Positions 8,797 through 17,483 of a DNA stretch of 64,000 nt are shown one piece after another. Position 1 is the first letter of the stretch, and every line of letters begins with the position of its first letter. This DNA is from Nonomuraea jiangxiensis (GTDB taxonomy: Bacteria > Actinomycetota > Actinomycetes > Streptosporangiales > Streptosporangiaceae): positions 248,001-312,000 of the forward strand of contig NZ_FNDJ01000002.1 of assembly GCF_900099965.1 (NCBI RefSeq). The letters run 5' to 3'. The notes beneath the pieces were generated by a model. The model was not told the DNA's origin, searched no databases, and was given only the letters and a program-made list of their open reading frames with translations. The translations under genes were made by a program, and so were the position numbers.

Positions 8797-10877
8797 CAGG
8801 TGGTGGGCCCGAACGTGTCCAGGAACACCTTGCGCGTCTCCGCCTGCTCGTCCCACTTGAGGTCGGGCAGGTCGAAGGTGATCGTGAACGCGGTGATGTC
8901 GTCGAGCGTCACGTAGCGGGTCAGCCGGTGCATGGGGACGCCGGCGCTGGTGGTGTAGGTGTACTCCCAGTCGGCGGCCTGCCAGCCGCGATATTTCAGG
9001 CCCTGGAGCTGCACCTGGATGTAGGCCTCCACGCCGCCCTCGGCCTCGCGCCGGCCCAGCTCGGACAGGCCGCCGTCGGTCTGCGGCGTGACCCGTTCCA
9101 CCACGATCCGCAGGCCGGAGTCCTTCGGCCCGCTGAACGTGGCCACGTCCTCCGCCGTCGTCACCGTCCAGTCCTCGGGCACGGCGGCGGTGAACCCGGG
9201 CGGGGAGTGCTCCTTGTAGCCCTCCGGCGCGGTCGAGGGCGCGCCGGGCTCGCCCGTGGCGCTCTCCGAGGCGGCGCTGACCGTGCCCGGGGACACCGGG
9301 GCCGGCGATCCGCCGGTCATGATGATCATCACGGCGCCCACGACGACGGCCACCGCCACGAGCGCGCCGATGATCGTGAGCGGCGTCGGCCGCCCGTCGC
9401 GCATCCAGGGGCCGCCGTCCTCCTCGTCCGGCCTGCGCCTGCTCTTGCCGGTACGCGGCGTGGAGCTCGGCAACGTGGCCAGCCGGCTGCGGCCGATGTC
9501 GTGCGACAGGTCCCGCGACTGCTCGCGCAGGTCGTCGGCCGAGGCCAGCGGCCACGGGGTGGGGCCGGTGGAGGAGGTGCGGCTGTCGGTGGTCAGCGGC
9601 AGGATCGGCTGCGGGCGCGGGCCCGAGCCCTCCAGGTCCTCGTCGGGCTCGAACCGCTGCGGGCGCCCCGGGTGGCCGAACGGCTGCCCCGCGTCCGGGG
9701 CCCCGAACGGCTGCCGGCCCGCCTCCGGTTGCTGCGGCCCTGACGTGCTGCCGAAGGCGTCGTAACCGCCCGCCGGGTGGAGCTGATCGGTCCGGTGGTT
9801 GCCGGACGGGCTCGTCAGGCCGTCATAGGGCATCGAATAGCCGCCGGACGGGCTGTTGATCGGGTCGTACGGCACCCGTACCGGACCCGAGGGGGTCTCC
9901 ACGATGCGCGAGGGCATCGGCCCCGACGGCGACTCCAGCGGCGGCAGGAGCCCGGCCGGGGTCGGGTTCGCCGGGCTGGGCAGCGTCTCGGCAGGGCGCG
10001 GCCGGGTGGAGCCGTGCGCGCGCAGCACCGTCTCCAGCATCTCGATGACCTGGCTCGACGTCAGCCGCTCCGCCGGGTTCTTGCGCAGCAGGCCCTCGAT
10101 CGCCGGCAGCAGCGAGCCGGCCCGCTGCGGCCTGATCGGGTCCTGGGTGACCACCGAGCCGAGCACCGCGACCGGGTCCGGCCCCTCGTAGGGCGGCCGC
10201 CCCTCGACCGCCGCGTACAGCGTCGCCCCGAACGACCACAGGTCGGCCGCCTGCGTGATCGGCTGCCCGGACAGGCGCTCCGGCGGTATGTACGCGGGCG
10301 ACCCCATGAGCAGCCCGGTCTGCGTGATGTTCACGTCACCCTCGATGGCCGCGATGCCGAAGTCGGTCAGCACCACCCGGTCCGAGGTCAGCAGCACGTT
10401 GCCCGGCTTGATGTCGCGGTGCAGGATCCCGGCGGCGTGCGCGTGCCTGAGCGCGTCGAGCACCCGGATGCCGATCTCGGCCGCCTGGATCACCGGCAGC
10501 GGCCCGCTCTGGCGTACGGCCTGCTCCAGGGACCACGCCCGGACTAACTCCATCACGATCCAGGGGCGGCCGTCCTCCTCCACCACGTCGTGCACGGTCA
10601 CGATGCCGGGGTGCTGGAGCCGCGCGGCCGAGCGCGCCTCGCGCAGCATGCGCCGGTGCGCCACCTGCTTGCCGGCGTGGTCCAGCCCGTAGGGCAGGAT
10701 CAGCTCCTTGACCGCCACGTCCCGGTCGAGCAGCACGTCATGGGCATGCCACACCATGCCCATGCCGCCCCTGCCGACCGGGGACATGAGGCGATAGCGC
10801 CGGCCGATCAGGCGGCCCTCGCCCTGCGAGGCGCCCCCCTCCGCGCCGGGCCCGCTGAGCAAGCGGTCGGCTGCCAT
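8796..10877 (-). CDS. membrane Ser/Thr protein kinase (Pkn type) with extracellular sensor-like domain
   Basis: 693 residues from ATG 10877 (GGGGGCGG upstream; an in-frame start at 10901 is possible). The kinase domain is complete: glycine loop GRGGMGMV (35-42), VAVK lysine 57, HRDIKPGNVLL catalytic loop, LTDFGIA magnesium loop and GSPAYIPPERL activation segment. A proline/glycine-rich linker of about 200 residues follows, then one membrane helix (LTIIGALVAVAVVVGAVMII) and roughly 165 extracellular residues. This is the layout of actinobacterial PknB-like receptors, but no PASTA repeats are present. The extracellular segment (VPEDWTVTTAEDVATF) resembles PsbP/lipoprotein-type folds attached to many such kinases. 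Signal and targets unknown. Confidence 0.93.
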   Translation of the reverse strand: MAADRLLSGPGAEGGASQGEGRLIGRRYRLMSPVGRGGMGMVWHAHDVLLDRDVAVKELILPYGLDHAGKQVAHRRMLREARSAARLQHPGIVTVHDVVEEDGRPWIVMELVRAWSLEQAVRQSGPLPVIQAAEIGIRVLDALRHAHAAGILHRDIKPGNVLLTSDRVVLTDFGIAAIEGDVNITQTGLLMGSPAYIPPERLSGQPITQAADLWSFGATLYAAVEGRPPYEGPDPVAVLGSVVTQDPIRPQRAGSLLPAIEGLLRKNPAERLTSSQVIEMLETVLRAHGSTRPRPAETLPSPANPTPAGLLPPLESPSGPMPSRIVETPSGPVRVPYDPINSPSGGYSMPYDGLTSPSGNHRTDQLHPAGGYDAFGSTSGPQQPEAGRQPFGAPDAGQPFGHPGRPQRFEPDEDLEGSGPRPQPILPLTTDSRTSSTGPTPWPLASADDLREQSRDLSHDIGRSRLATLPSSTPRTGKSRRRPDEEDGGPWMRDGRPTPLTIIGALVAVAVVVGAVMIIMTGGSPAPVSPGTVSAASESATGEPGAPSTAPEGYKEHSPPGFTAAVPEDWTVTTAEDVATFSGPKDSGLRIVVERVTPQTDGGLSELGRREAEGGVEAYIQVQLQGLKYRGWQAADWEYTYTTSAGVPMHRLTRYVTLDDITAFTITFDLPDLKWDEQAETRKVFLDTFGPTT

Positions 10878-10986
10878 GTTTCCGCCCCCATCTCGCCTCA
10901 TCCGTCACGTGCGTCGCGCGCTACTTGCAGATTATGAGGTTCGACACGATATCGGTGAGAAATCCGTAATGGAAGGCGAGGTCCCC

Positions 10987-12405
10987 CTACTGCGGGCTTG
11001 ACGTGCGCGGACCCTGATCATCAAATGGATCACTTATCTCGTCCGCCAGGGCCAGCAATGCGGCCGTGAACGCCTCGACTGGGGGTTTGACCAGTCCTGC
11101 ACCGACTTGTCCGGTGCCTGCGACGCGGCCCGCGATGCCGGTGTTGACCACGGGCAGCAGGCCGGTCCTGGCCACCAGCGTGACGTCGATGCCGACCGGC
11201 GTGCCCCGGAAACCGAGGCCGGGGATCTGGTAGGCGGGGTGCTCGGCGAGCGTGATCTCGTACATGGAGCGGGTGGCCCTGACGGCGTCGGCCACCTCGC
11301 CGCCGACGAACCGCACGATGGCCGGGGCCGCCGCCATCGCGAAGCCGCCCAGGCCCGAGGTCTCGGTGATCGTGGAGTCGCCGATGTCCGGGTTGGCGTC
11401 CCCGGGGCCGTACGCGCCGAGGTAGAGGCCATCGGGCACGCCGGCGGGCCCGGTGAACCAGCGCCCGCCCAGGCCCGACACCTGCACGCCGAAGTCGGTG
11501 CCGTTCCTGGCCATGGCCACGACCAGGGACGAGCCGGGGATGTCCCGGGCCGCGTCGGTGCTGACCTTGGCCGCGGCCATGGCGGCGTTCAGGAAGAAGT
11601 GGTCGTTGCCGTTGACGAAGCGCAGCACCTGCGCGGCCGTGTCCGGGGCGGCCTCCACCACGGCCGGGGCCAGCTCGCGCAGCAGCAGGGAGGTGGCGGC
11701 GCGGTTGCGGTTGTGCAGCTCGTCGCCCATCTGCAGGGCCTGGGCCATCAGCGAGCGCAGGTCGATCGGCCCGGTGCGCTCCAGCGTGGCCGCCAGGGCC
11801 GGGCCGAGCACCTCGTCCATCCAGCGCAGGCGCTCCAGCACCTCGGGGCCGTACGCGCCGTATCGGAGGACCTTGCCCAGGCCCTCGTTGAGCGAGCAGT
11901 AGGCGGTGCCGCCGTGCTCGTCGTCGCGTACCTCGAACAGCCACATCGACGGGCTGACCACTCCGGCCATCGGGCCGACGGCCCCGTGCTCGTGGCACGG
12001 GCGCAACGCCACCGCGCCGGCCGCGAGCGCGCGCTCGGCGGCGCGCTCGTCGCGCGCCCGGCCCTCCAGCAGCATCGCGCCGATCAGCGCGCCGCGCATC
12101 GGGCCCGAGGCGCGCTCCCACTCGATGGGCGGGCCCGCGTGCAGGAACGTGTCCTCGTCGAGCACTTCCGAGGCCCGCCGCACCCGGACGAGCTGCGGAC
12201 GCGCGGAGGTCAGCCGGCGCACGGCCAGTTCGTTGGCGGCCTGCCTGCGCGGGTCGGCCAGCACCGTGACCAGCGCCCGCGCGGTGCCGGGCAGCGGTGG
12301 CCGCCAGGACACCGGGACCGTCGGCACGGCCTGCGCCCTGAGCGACTCGTCGAGCAGGCCCGCGCCGACCGTGACGACGCGGGGCGGGGCGGAGAGCAGG
12401 GTCAC
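10987..12405 (-). CDS. allG: DUF1116 protein, AllG (YlbE)-like oxamate carbamoyltransferase subunit
   Basis: 472 residues of the DUF1116/YlbE family, with the conserved FFLNAAMAAAKV and FTGPAGVPDGLYLGAYGPGDANPDIGDS-type core (positions about 270-360 of the protein) and IGDSTITETSGLGG. In E. coli YlbE, renamed AllG, acts with FdrA (AllF) and YlbF (AllH) as oxamate carbamoyltransferase, converting oxalurate and phosphate to oxamate and carbamoyl phosphate in allantoin breakdown. The GTG start overlaps the stop of the AllF-like gene (GTGA), and the gene order allH-allF-allG is a tight operon. No carbamate kinase gene is in the window. The true substrate here could be another ureido acid. Confidence 0.8.
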   Translation of the reverse strand: MTLLSAPPRVVTVGAGLLDESLRAQAVPTVPVSWRPPLPGTARALVTVLADPRRQAANELAVRRLTSARPQLVRVRRASEVLDEDTFLHAGPPIEWERASGPMRGALIGAMLLEGRARDERAAERALAAGAVALRPCHEHGAVGPMAGVVSPSMWLFEVRDDEHGGTAYCSLNEGLGKVLRYGAYGPEVLERLRWMDEVLGPALAATLERTGPIDLRSLMAQALQMGDELHNRNRAATSLLLRELAPAVVEAAPDTAAQVLRFVNGNDHFFLNAAMAAAKVSTDAARDIPGSSLVVAMARNGTDFGVQVSGLGGRWFTGPAGVPDGLYLGAYGPGDANPDIGDSTITETSGLGGFAMAAAPAIVRFVGGEVADAVRATRSMYEITLAEHPAYQIPGLGFRGTPVGIDVTLVARTGLLPVVNTGIAGRVAGTGQVGAGLVKPPVEAFTAALLALADEISDPFDDQGPRTSSPQ

Positions 12406-13739
12406 AGCAGACTCCTGGCGTGCCGGGCGGCCTGGGCGTTGGAGGTGAACACCGCCGCGCCCGCCTCCCGGAAGGCGGCGGCCTGGCGGTGCAGGTCCTG
12501 CGGGTCGCCCTCGGTGCCGATGAGGGCGACCACGACCGTGGCGGGGGTGCGGGCGACGGCGTGCGCGAGCGAGGCGGCGGGGTCGGGATCGGCGCCGTGG
12601 CCCAGGACGACGTCCATGAGCACCACCTCCGTGTCACCGGCGCGGGAGAGCGCCTCCACGCGCAGCGTCGGGTCGATCATCGGGTGCGCGCGTCCCCTGG
12701 TGTAGACGTCGTCCCCGAAGTCGACGAAGTCTCCCTGCCCGGCGACCAGGGCGGCCTCGGTGCCGAGTGTCCCGCCGGAGTAGAGGCCCTTGATCGCCTT
12801 GTGCCGGGCCGTACGCCCCGACCAGGCGGGCCACGCCGGCCACTCGGGGACGGGCCGCTTGAGCGCGCGCAGCGCCTGCTCCGTCGCCTCCGTCAGGTCG
12901 GGCCCGCCCTCGCGCAGCAGCGCCCGCACCACCGGCGTGCGCAGCGGCGCCTCCTGTACGGCCCGCGCCACCTCGGGCGCGGCCGGCTTGGAGATGAGCA
13001 CGATCAGCTCGGTGGCCGGGTCGTCGTCGAGCATGCGCAGGGCCCGCAGCGTGGACAGGCCGCCCACCTCGGCCGACAGGTCCCGGCCGCCCACGCCGAG
13101 CACGTGGCTGACGCCGGTGCCGGCCCAGTCGAGCAGGCACGTCACCTGCTGCGCGCCGGTGCCGGAGGCCGCGACGACGCCGACGGGGCCGGGAGTGAGG
13201 ACGTTCGCGAAGCCCAGGCCCACGCCGGCGATCGCGGCGGTGCCGCAGTCCGGGCCCATGACCAGCACGTCCTTGGTCTCGGCCAGCTCCTTCAGCCACC
13301 TCTCCTGCCCGACCGTGACGCCGTCGCTGAAGATCATGACCGGCAGGCCGGCCTGGACGGCGTCGTGCGCCTCGGCGAAGGCGTACTCGCCCGGCACCGA
13401 GACCAGCACCAGGTCGGCGCTCGTGCGGAGGGCCGAGCGCGTGGTCAGCGGGGGCTGCTCGGCCGGCGTTTGCGGCTGCTGGAACGTGCTCAGCAGCCGG
13501 TCGGCCTCCGCGACGGCGGCCTCTGGGGCCTCGGCCCGCAGGGCGATGAGCAGGTCGCCGGGGCCGGCCTCGGGAGCGGGGAAGCCCAGGTCCCTGATGA
13601 CGGAGAGGTTCAGGTCGGTGGCCATGGCGACCATCGCGGCCGACACTCCCGGCATTTCGGTTAGCGCACGACTTATCCGCATCAGGGTGACTGAGTCGTG
13701 GTACGCCCCGCGCCGTACCAGCACCAGCTCCCGGGTCAC
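12402..13739 (-). CDS. allF: FdrA/AllF-like acyl-CoA synthetase-fold carbamoyltransferase subunit
   Basis: 445 residues with a succinyl-CoA synthetase alpha-like fold: VRRGAYHDSVTLMRIS at the N terminus is the FdrA signature, followed by VLVMGPDCGTAAIAGVGLGF and GVVAASGTGAQQVT nucleotide/CoA-type loops and a late GLYSGGTLGTEA. It is about 110 residues shorter than E. coli FdrA. The GTG start at 13739 is set by the GTGA overlap with the upstream AllH-like gene. With AllG and AllH it should form the phosphorolytic carbamoyl-transfer complex. Regulation is probably by the divergent PucR protein. Confidence 0.8.
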   Translation of the reverse strand: MTRELVLVRRGAYHDSVTLMRISRALTEMPGVSAAMVAMATDLNLSVIRDLGFPAPEAGPGDLLIALRAEAPEAAVAEADRLLSTFQQPQTPAEQPPLTTRSALRTSADLVLVSVPGEYAFAEAHDAVQAGLPVMIFSDGVTVGQERWLKELAETKDVLVMGPDCGTAAIAGVGLGFANVLTPGPVGVVAASGTGAQQVTCLLDWAGTGVSHVLGVGGRDLSAEVGGLSTLRALRMLDDDPATELIVLISKPAAPEVARAVQEAPLRTPVVRALLREGGPDLTEATEQALRALKRPVPEWPAWPAWSGRTARHKAIKGLYSGGTLGTEAALVAGQGDFVDFGDDVYTRGRAHPMIDPTLRVEALSRAGDTEVVLMDVVLGHGADPDPAASLAHAVARTPATVVVALIGTEGDPQDLHRQAAAFREAGAAVFTSNAQAARHARSLL

Positions 13740-14590
13740 CGCGACCCACCCAGCGAGAGCACGGCGCTCACCCCGATGGCGATGCCCTGGGCCAGGTCGG
13801 CGCCCGAGGTGTGGCCGAGGCGGTGCAGCCGGCGCAGCGCCGGTTCGAGGCCCTGCCCGGCGGCGACGGCGCGCAACACCGCGCTCACCTCGGGGCTGGC
13901 CTCGCCCCTGGCCGCGCAGTGCAGCAACGTCGCCGAGATGGGCGTGGTCCGCGTGCCCGCGTCGAACGTCACGGCCGCCGCCAGCCAGCCGGCCAGCCAC
14001 ACCGCCCGCTCCACGCCCGCCGCCGCGCCCAGTTGCCGCAGCGTCACGAGCAGCCCCGCCAGCACGTCGTCGCCGCTCGGCGTGAGCCCGGGCCCGAGGC
14101 CCACGAGCTGCTCGGCCGCCGTCACCGCCCCCAGCAGCCAGCCCTTCGCGCAACTGCTCGCCAGCAGGTCCACGGCGTCGTTGCCGGCCAGCCCGGCACC
14201 CGGCGGATCGCCCAGGACGGTGGCGGCCCGCGCCAGGCGGGCGAGGTCCGTCCGGCCCGGCGGCGGCGCGGGATCCCACCAGCGGCGCACGCTCAGAGTC
14301 AGCCGCCCCAGCTCGACCGACCGGTCGCCCACCGTGGCCTCGTCACCGACCGTGACGTGCGGCAGCCGGGTGGCCAGCAGTACGGAGTTCGGCAGCCGGG
14401 TGGCCTCGCCCGTGATGACGGCGATCACCGAAGGCTCCAGATCCGTCCTGACCTCCAGATAAACCCCCGTCGGGAACGCGGCCAGCACGCGTGCCGGGCG
14501 GCGGGACGACTCCAGGACAGGGCGCACCGCGGCGCTGGCCGCGCCCGTGACGTGGACGCGGGAGCGCCTCACCTGAGTACTGACGGTCAC
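13736..14590 (-). CDS. allH: DUF2877 protein, AllH (YlbF)-like
   Basis: 284 residues of the DUF2877/YlbF family; the conserved block GLGPGLTPSGDDVLAGLL is clear, as is LLHCAARGEASPEVSAVL. GTG 14590 is preceded by GGGAGG at 4-5 nt and is preferred over a TTG four codons upstream. It is the first gene of the minus-strand allH-allF-allG operon and is divergent from the PucR gene with about 130 nt between starts. In E. coli AllH is required with AllF and AllG for oxamate carbamoyltransferase activity; its individual role is not defined. Confidence 0.8.
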   Translation of the reverse strand: MTVSTQVRRSRVHVTGAASAAVRPVLESSRRPARVLAAFPTGVYLEVRTDLEPSVIAVITGEATRLPNSVLLATRLPHVTVGDEATVGDRSVELGRLTLSVRRWWDPAPPPGRTDLARLARAATVLGDPPGAGLAGNDAVDLLASSCAKGWLLGAVTAAEQLVGLGPGLTPSGDDVLAGLLVTLRQLGAAAGVERAVWLAGWLAAAVTFDAGTRTTPISATLLHCAARGEASPEVSAVLRAVAAGQGLEPALRRLHRLGHTSGADLAQGIAIGVSAVLSLGGSR

Positions 14591-14658
14591 CGGACCTCCC
14601 AACCGAGCTTGGACCTGACCGTAGAACGGGCCGGGAACCCCTCCGTACGGGTAAATTT

Positions 14659-14683
14659 GCCAACAGTCAGCGGGATGGTTGGC
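14659..14683. promoter_or_regulatory. inverted repeat in the allH-pucR divergent promoter region
   Basis: GCCAAC at 14659-14664 and GTTGGC at 14678-14683 form a 25-bp dyad with a 13-bp spacer in the only stretch between the divergent operons. The GTTGGC core is loosely like the TTGGTTA core described for B. subtilis PucR sites. A PucR operator is an inference. Confidence 0.4.
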
Positions 14684-14721
14684 TCTTCCTGACAGACGGC
14701 TTCCGGGGTCACAATTTGCTC

Positions 14722-16317
14722 ATGGAGCCCCCTGTCCGTCTCGCCAGCACCGGAACGATCATTCACGGTGTCTCCGTGGGAGAGGTGCTCGGCGTCTCGA
14801 CGCTCGCCGAGGCCAGGCTGATCGCGGGGGAGAGCGGCCTCGGCCGGATCGTGCAGCGGCTCAACGTCATGGAAGTGCCCGACATCCTGGCCTGGGTCAA
14901 GCCGCACGAGCTGCTGCTCACCACCGGCTACCCGCTGCGCAACACCCCGCAGTCGCTCGGCCGGCTGGTGGCGGACCTGGACGAGCGCGGGCTGGCCGCG
15001 CTGGCGATCAAACTCGGGCGCTACGTGGACGAGCTGCCCGAGGAGATGGTCGAGCAGGCCGACCGGCTCGGCTTCCCCCTCATCCTGCTGCCGAACGACG
15101 TCGGCTTCGACGACATCCTCAACCAGGTGCTGACCGACATCCTCAACCGCCAGGCCGCCGTGCTCGCCCGCGCCGAGGAGGCGCACCGGGCGCTGGTCCA
15201 GGTGGTGCTGGCGGGCGGCGGGCTCCGCGAGGTCACCGCCGAGGTGGCGCAGCTGCTCGACGTGTCGGTGGCGGCCGTGGACGGCAGCGGCCGCGTGCTC
15301 GCCTCGGCCGGTCCCCCCGACCACGTCGCCGCCCTGCGCGCGTCGATCTCCAGTGAGGGGTCCCTGCCCGGCGTCGGGCGGTCGCGGGCGTTCGCCTCGG
15401 TGCCGGTCCTGGCCGGCGGGCACCACCACGGCCGGATCGTCGCCCACAGCCCGACCGGGGAGATCAGGGACAGCGACGTCGGCATCCTCGAACGCGCCGC
15501 CACCGTCGCCGCGCTCGTCGTCACCCGGCAGGAGGCGGTCAACGCCGTCGAGAGCAAATACCGGGCCGACTTCCTGCGCGACGTGCTCACCGGCCGGGCC
15601 GGCGCGACGGAGCGGGTCACGGCGCGGGCCAGGGCGTTCGGATGGGACCTGGCGCGGCCCGTGACGGTGCTGGTGGCCGAACTGGACCCGGAGGGCGACG
15701 AGCGCAGCGCGCAGGACCGGCTGGTGGCGTGCTGGACGGCGGCGATGCGGCGGCACGACCCGCGCGGGGCCGTGGCCGGGTTCTCGCACGAGGTGGTGGC
15801 CGTGGTGGACGCCTCCCTCGACGCCGCCCGGGTGGCCAAGGACGCCGCCTCGGCCTTCGCCGAGGTGCCGCCCGCCACCTTCTCCACCGGCACGTCGCGT
15901 CCCAGCCCGGGGGCGGAGACGCTGCCGGAGGCCTACTCGCAGGCGCTGAAGGCCGCCCGGGTGGGCCGCCAGCTGCACGGGCCCGGCGCGGTGGCCCACT
16001 TCGACCAGCTGGGGGTCTACCGGTTGCTGTCCCTGGTGAACGACACGGAGGAGCTGCACGCGTTCGTCAGGGAGACGCTCGGGCCGCTGGCCTCCGACGA
16101 CGACGCCGAGAACGCCGACCTCCGGCGCACGCTCCAGGTCCTGCTGGAGACCAACCTGAACGTGGCGGAGACGGCCAGGCGGCTGCACTTCCACTACAAC
16201 ACGCTGCGCTACCGGATCGGGAAGCTGGAGCGCCTGCTGGGCAACTTCACCGACGACCCGCACCTGCGGCTCAACCTGACCCTGGCCCTGCACGTGTTAC
16301 GGATGCGGGGGATCTAG
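14722..16317 (+). CDS. pucR: PucR family transcriptional regulator
   Basis: About 531 residues with the full PucR layout: N-terminal purine-catabolism regulatory domain (VGEVLGVSTLAEARLIAGES, then PHELLLTTGYPLRN), a central GGDEF-like/linker region, and a C-terminal helix-turn-helix NLNVAETARRLHFHYNTLRYRI typical of HTH_30. ATG 14722 is taken as start; a TTG two codons upstream is possible. PucR proteins activate or repress purine, allantoin and other nitrogen-catabolic genes in response to pathway intermediates. Its divergence from allHFG and proximity to the permease/Mo-hydroxylase operon make both operons likely targets. Confidence 0.92.
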   Translation: MEPPVRLASTGTIIHGVSVGEVLGVSTLAEARLIAGESGLGRIVQRLNVMEVPDILAWVKPHELLLTTGYPLRNTPQSLGRLVADLDERGLAALAIKLGRYVDELPEEMVEQADRLGFPLILLPNDVGFDDILNQVLTDILNRQAAVLARAEEAHRALVQVVLAGGGLREVTAEVAQLLDVSVAAVDGSGRVLASAGPPDHVAALRASISSEGSLPGVGRSRAFASVPVLAGGHHHGRIVAHSPTGEIRDSDVGILERAATVAALVVTRQEAVNAVESKYRADFLRDVLTGRAGATERVTARARAFGWDLARPVTVLVAELDPEGDERSAQDRLVACWTAAMRRHDPRGAVAGFSHEVVAVVDASLDAARVAKDAASAFAEVPPATFSTGTSRPSPGAETLPEAYSQALKAARVGRQLHGPGAVAHFDQLGVYRLLSLVNDTEELHAFVRETLGPLASDDDAENADLRRTLQVLLETNLNVAETARRLHFHYNTLRYRIGKLERLLGNFTDDPHLRLNLTLALHVLRMRGI

Positions 16318-16328
16318 GCTGGGGCCTC

Positions 16329-16532
16329 GTGGACTTCGAACTGCGCTCCGAATACATCCCGCTGTGTGACCTGCTGAAATACTGCGGGATCACGGAGACG
16401 GGCGGGATGGCCAAGCAACTCGTCGCCGAGGGCATGGTGCTGGTGGACGGCGAGGTCGAGCTGCGCAAGCGGGCCAAGATCCGGTCGGGGCAGGTGGTCA
16501 GCGGGGACGGGTTCTCGATCCGGGTGGAGTGA
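16329..16532 (+). CDS. RNA-binding S4 domain protein (YbcJ family)
   Basis: 67 residues, GTG start 12 nt after the PucR stop with GGGG upstream. The sequence is one complete small S4 fold: PLCDLLKYCGITETGGMAKQ, AEGMVLVDGEVELRKRAKI and a GQVVSGDGFSIRVE tail. It aligns by eye with E. coli YbcJ, a structured S4 protein thought to bind RNA. Probably co-transcribed with pucR. Its role is unknown; placement with catabolic genes may be incidental. Confidence 0.85.
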   Translation: MDFELRSEYIPLCDLLKYCGITETGGMAKQLVAEGMVLVDGEVELRKRAKIRSGQVVSGDGFSIRVE

Positions 16533-16605
16533 CGAGGGCCTTTCACGGGAAGTCACCACGACATTACGCACTGTTTACTAACATCGGGCGCACTGACAAA
16601 AAGAA

Positions 16606-16627
16606 ACGGCCCCCTGCCGGGGGCCGT
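16606..16627. terminator. hairpin terminator downstream of pucR-S4
   Basis: A near-perfect stem, acggccccc and gggggccgt around a tgcc loop. On the plus strand it has no U-tract (I-shaped type, common in actinobacteria); an A-rich run lies on the 5' side, so the minus strand would have the U-tract. It closes the pucR-S4 transcript. Confidence 0.65.
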
Positions 16628-16675
16628 AGTACCCGGGAACGTAGCCCCGAGCGGGTGACTTCATGTTAGGGCGTG

Positions 16676-17326
16676 GTGGCGGTGCGCGACAAGTCGAATG
16701 GTGAGGTTGAGCGAGTGGGCGTCTACGTCGACGGCTTCAACCTCTACTACGGCCTGCGGGAGCTCGGCAGGCGCCGGCTGTTGTGGCTCGACCTTCGGTC
16801 CATGGTCCTGCGCATCCTGCGGTCTCATCAGCGCCTCGTGGCCCTTCGCTACTTCACCGCCGCCATTCGCAACGATCCCCCGGCCATCGCGCGGCAGGAG
16901 GTGTATCTGGCGGCGGTGCAGAGCATCGGGGTGGAGGTCGTCCTGGGCAGATACCAGGAACAACTGGTGCGATGTCGGGCATGCGGCCAGACGCGGCGGA
17001 CCTACGCGGAGAAGCAGTCCGACGTGGCGCTCGGCACCGCGATGGTGTCCGACGCGGCAACCGGCAAGGTCGACGTCGTCATGCTGGTGTCGGCCGACTC
17101 CGACATGTGCGCTGCCATCCACGCCATCAGACGGCTGGATCTGGAGCGTGGCACGAAGACGCGCGTGGTCACCGTGTTCCCGCCGCGAAGGCGCTCCGAA
17201 AGCCTGCGGCAGGTCAGCGATGCCTGGTTCCCGCTGGGCGACGCCGTGATCCGACAGTCCCAATTGCCCGACATTCTGCACGCGCCGGACGGGACCGTTT
17301 ATCACCGGCCGCCGTACTGGAACTGA
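16676..17326 (+). CDS. NYN domain protein (LabA/DUF88-like), putative ribonuclease
   Basis: About 216 residues. The PIN-like NYN fold is clear: VGVYVDGFNLYYGLREL with the first acidic residue, EKQSDVALGTAMVSDA with the second, and VDVVMLVSADSDMCAAI with two more, ending PPRRRSESLRQVSDAWFPL. A CRACG pair of cysteines between the first two blocks may bind zinc. NYN proteins are metal-dependent RNases in RNA turnover. There are two adjacent GTG starts (16673, 16676); AGGG lies 4 nt before 16676. It is flanked by the terminator upstream and a 157-nt gap before the permease, so it appears monocistronic. Confidence 0.85.
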   Translation: MAVRDKSNGEVERVGVYVDGFNLYYGLRELGRRRLLWLDLRSMVLRILRSHQRLVALRYFTAAIRNDPPAIARQEVYLAAVQSIGVEVVLGRYQEQLVRCRACGQTRRTYAEKQSDVALGTAMVSDAATGKVDVVMLVSADSDMCAAIHAIRRLDLERGTKTRVVTVFPPRRRSESLRQVSDAWFPLGDAVIRQSQLPDILHAPDGTVYHRPPYWN

Positions 17327-17483
17327 CGGGGGCGGGTAGTGGTGCGCGGGTGGGCGTGGCTTTAACTGGTCATGAGGTCAGATTTGGCAGATCATGCCCG
17401 TGTGGGCGCGTGCCACCGGGCCTAATGTGCCCGCAACGGAACGTGTCGCCGGCCGATTATGGCCCAGTACAAGAGGGGCTCTC

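Noticed and set aside
16606..16680. tRNA gene in the structured region after the S4 protein gene
   Set aside because: The hairpin is a simple terminator; no T-arm consensus, anticodon arm or acceptor pairing is found.
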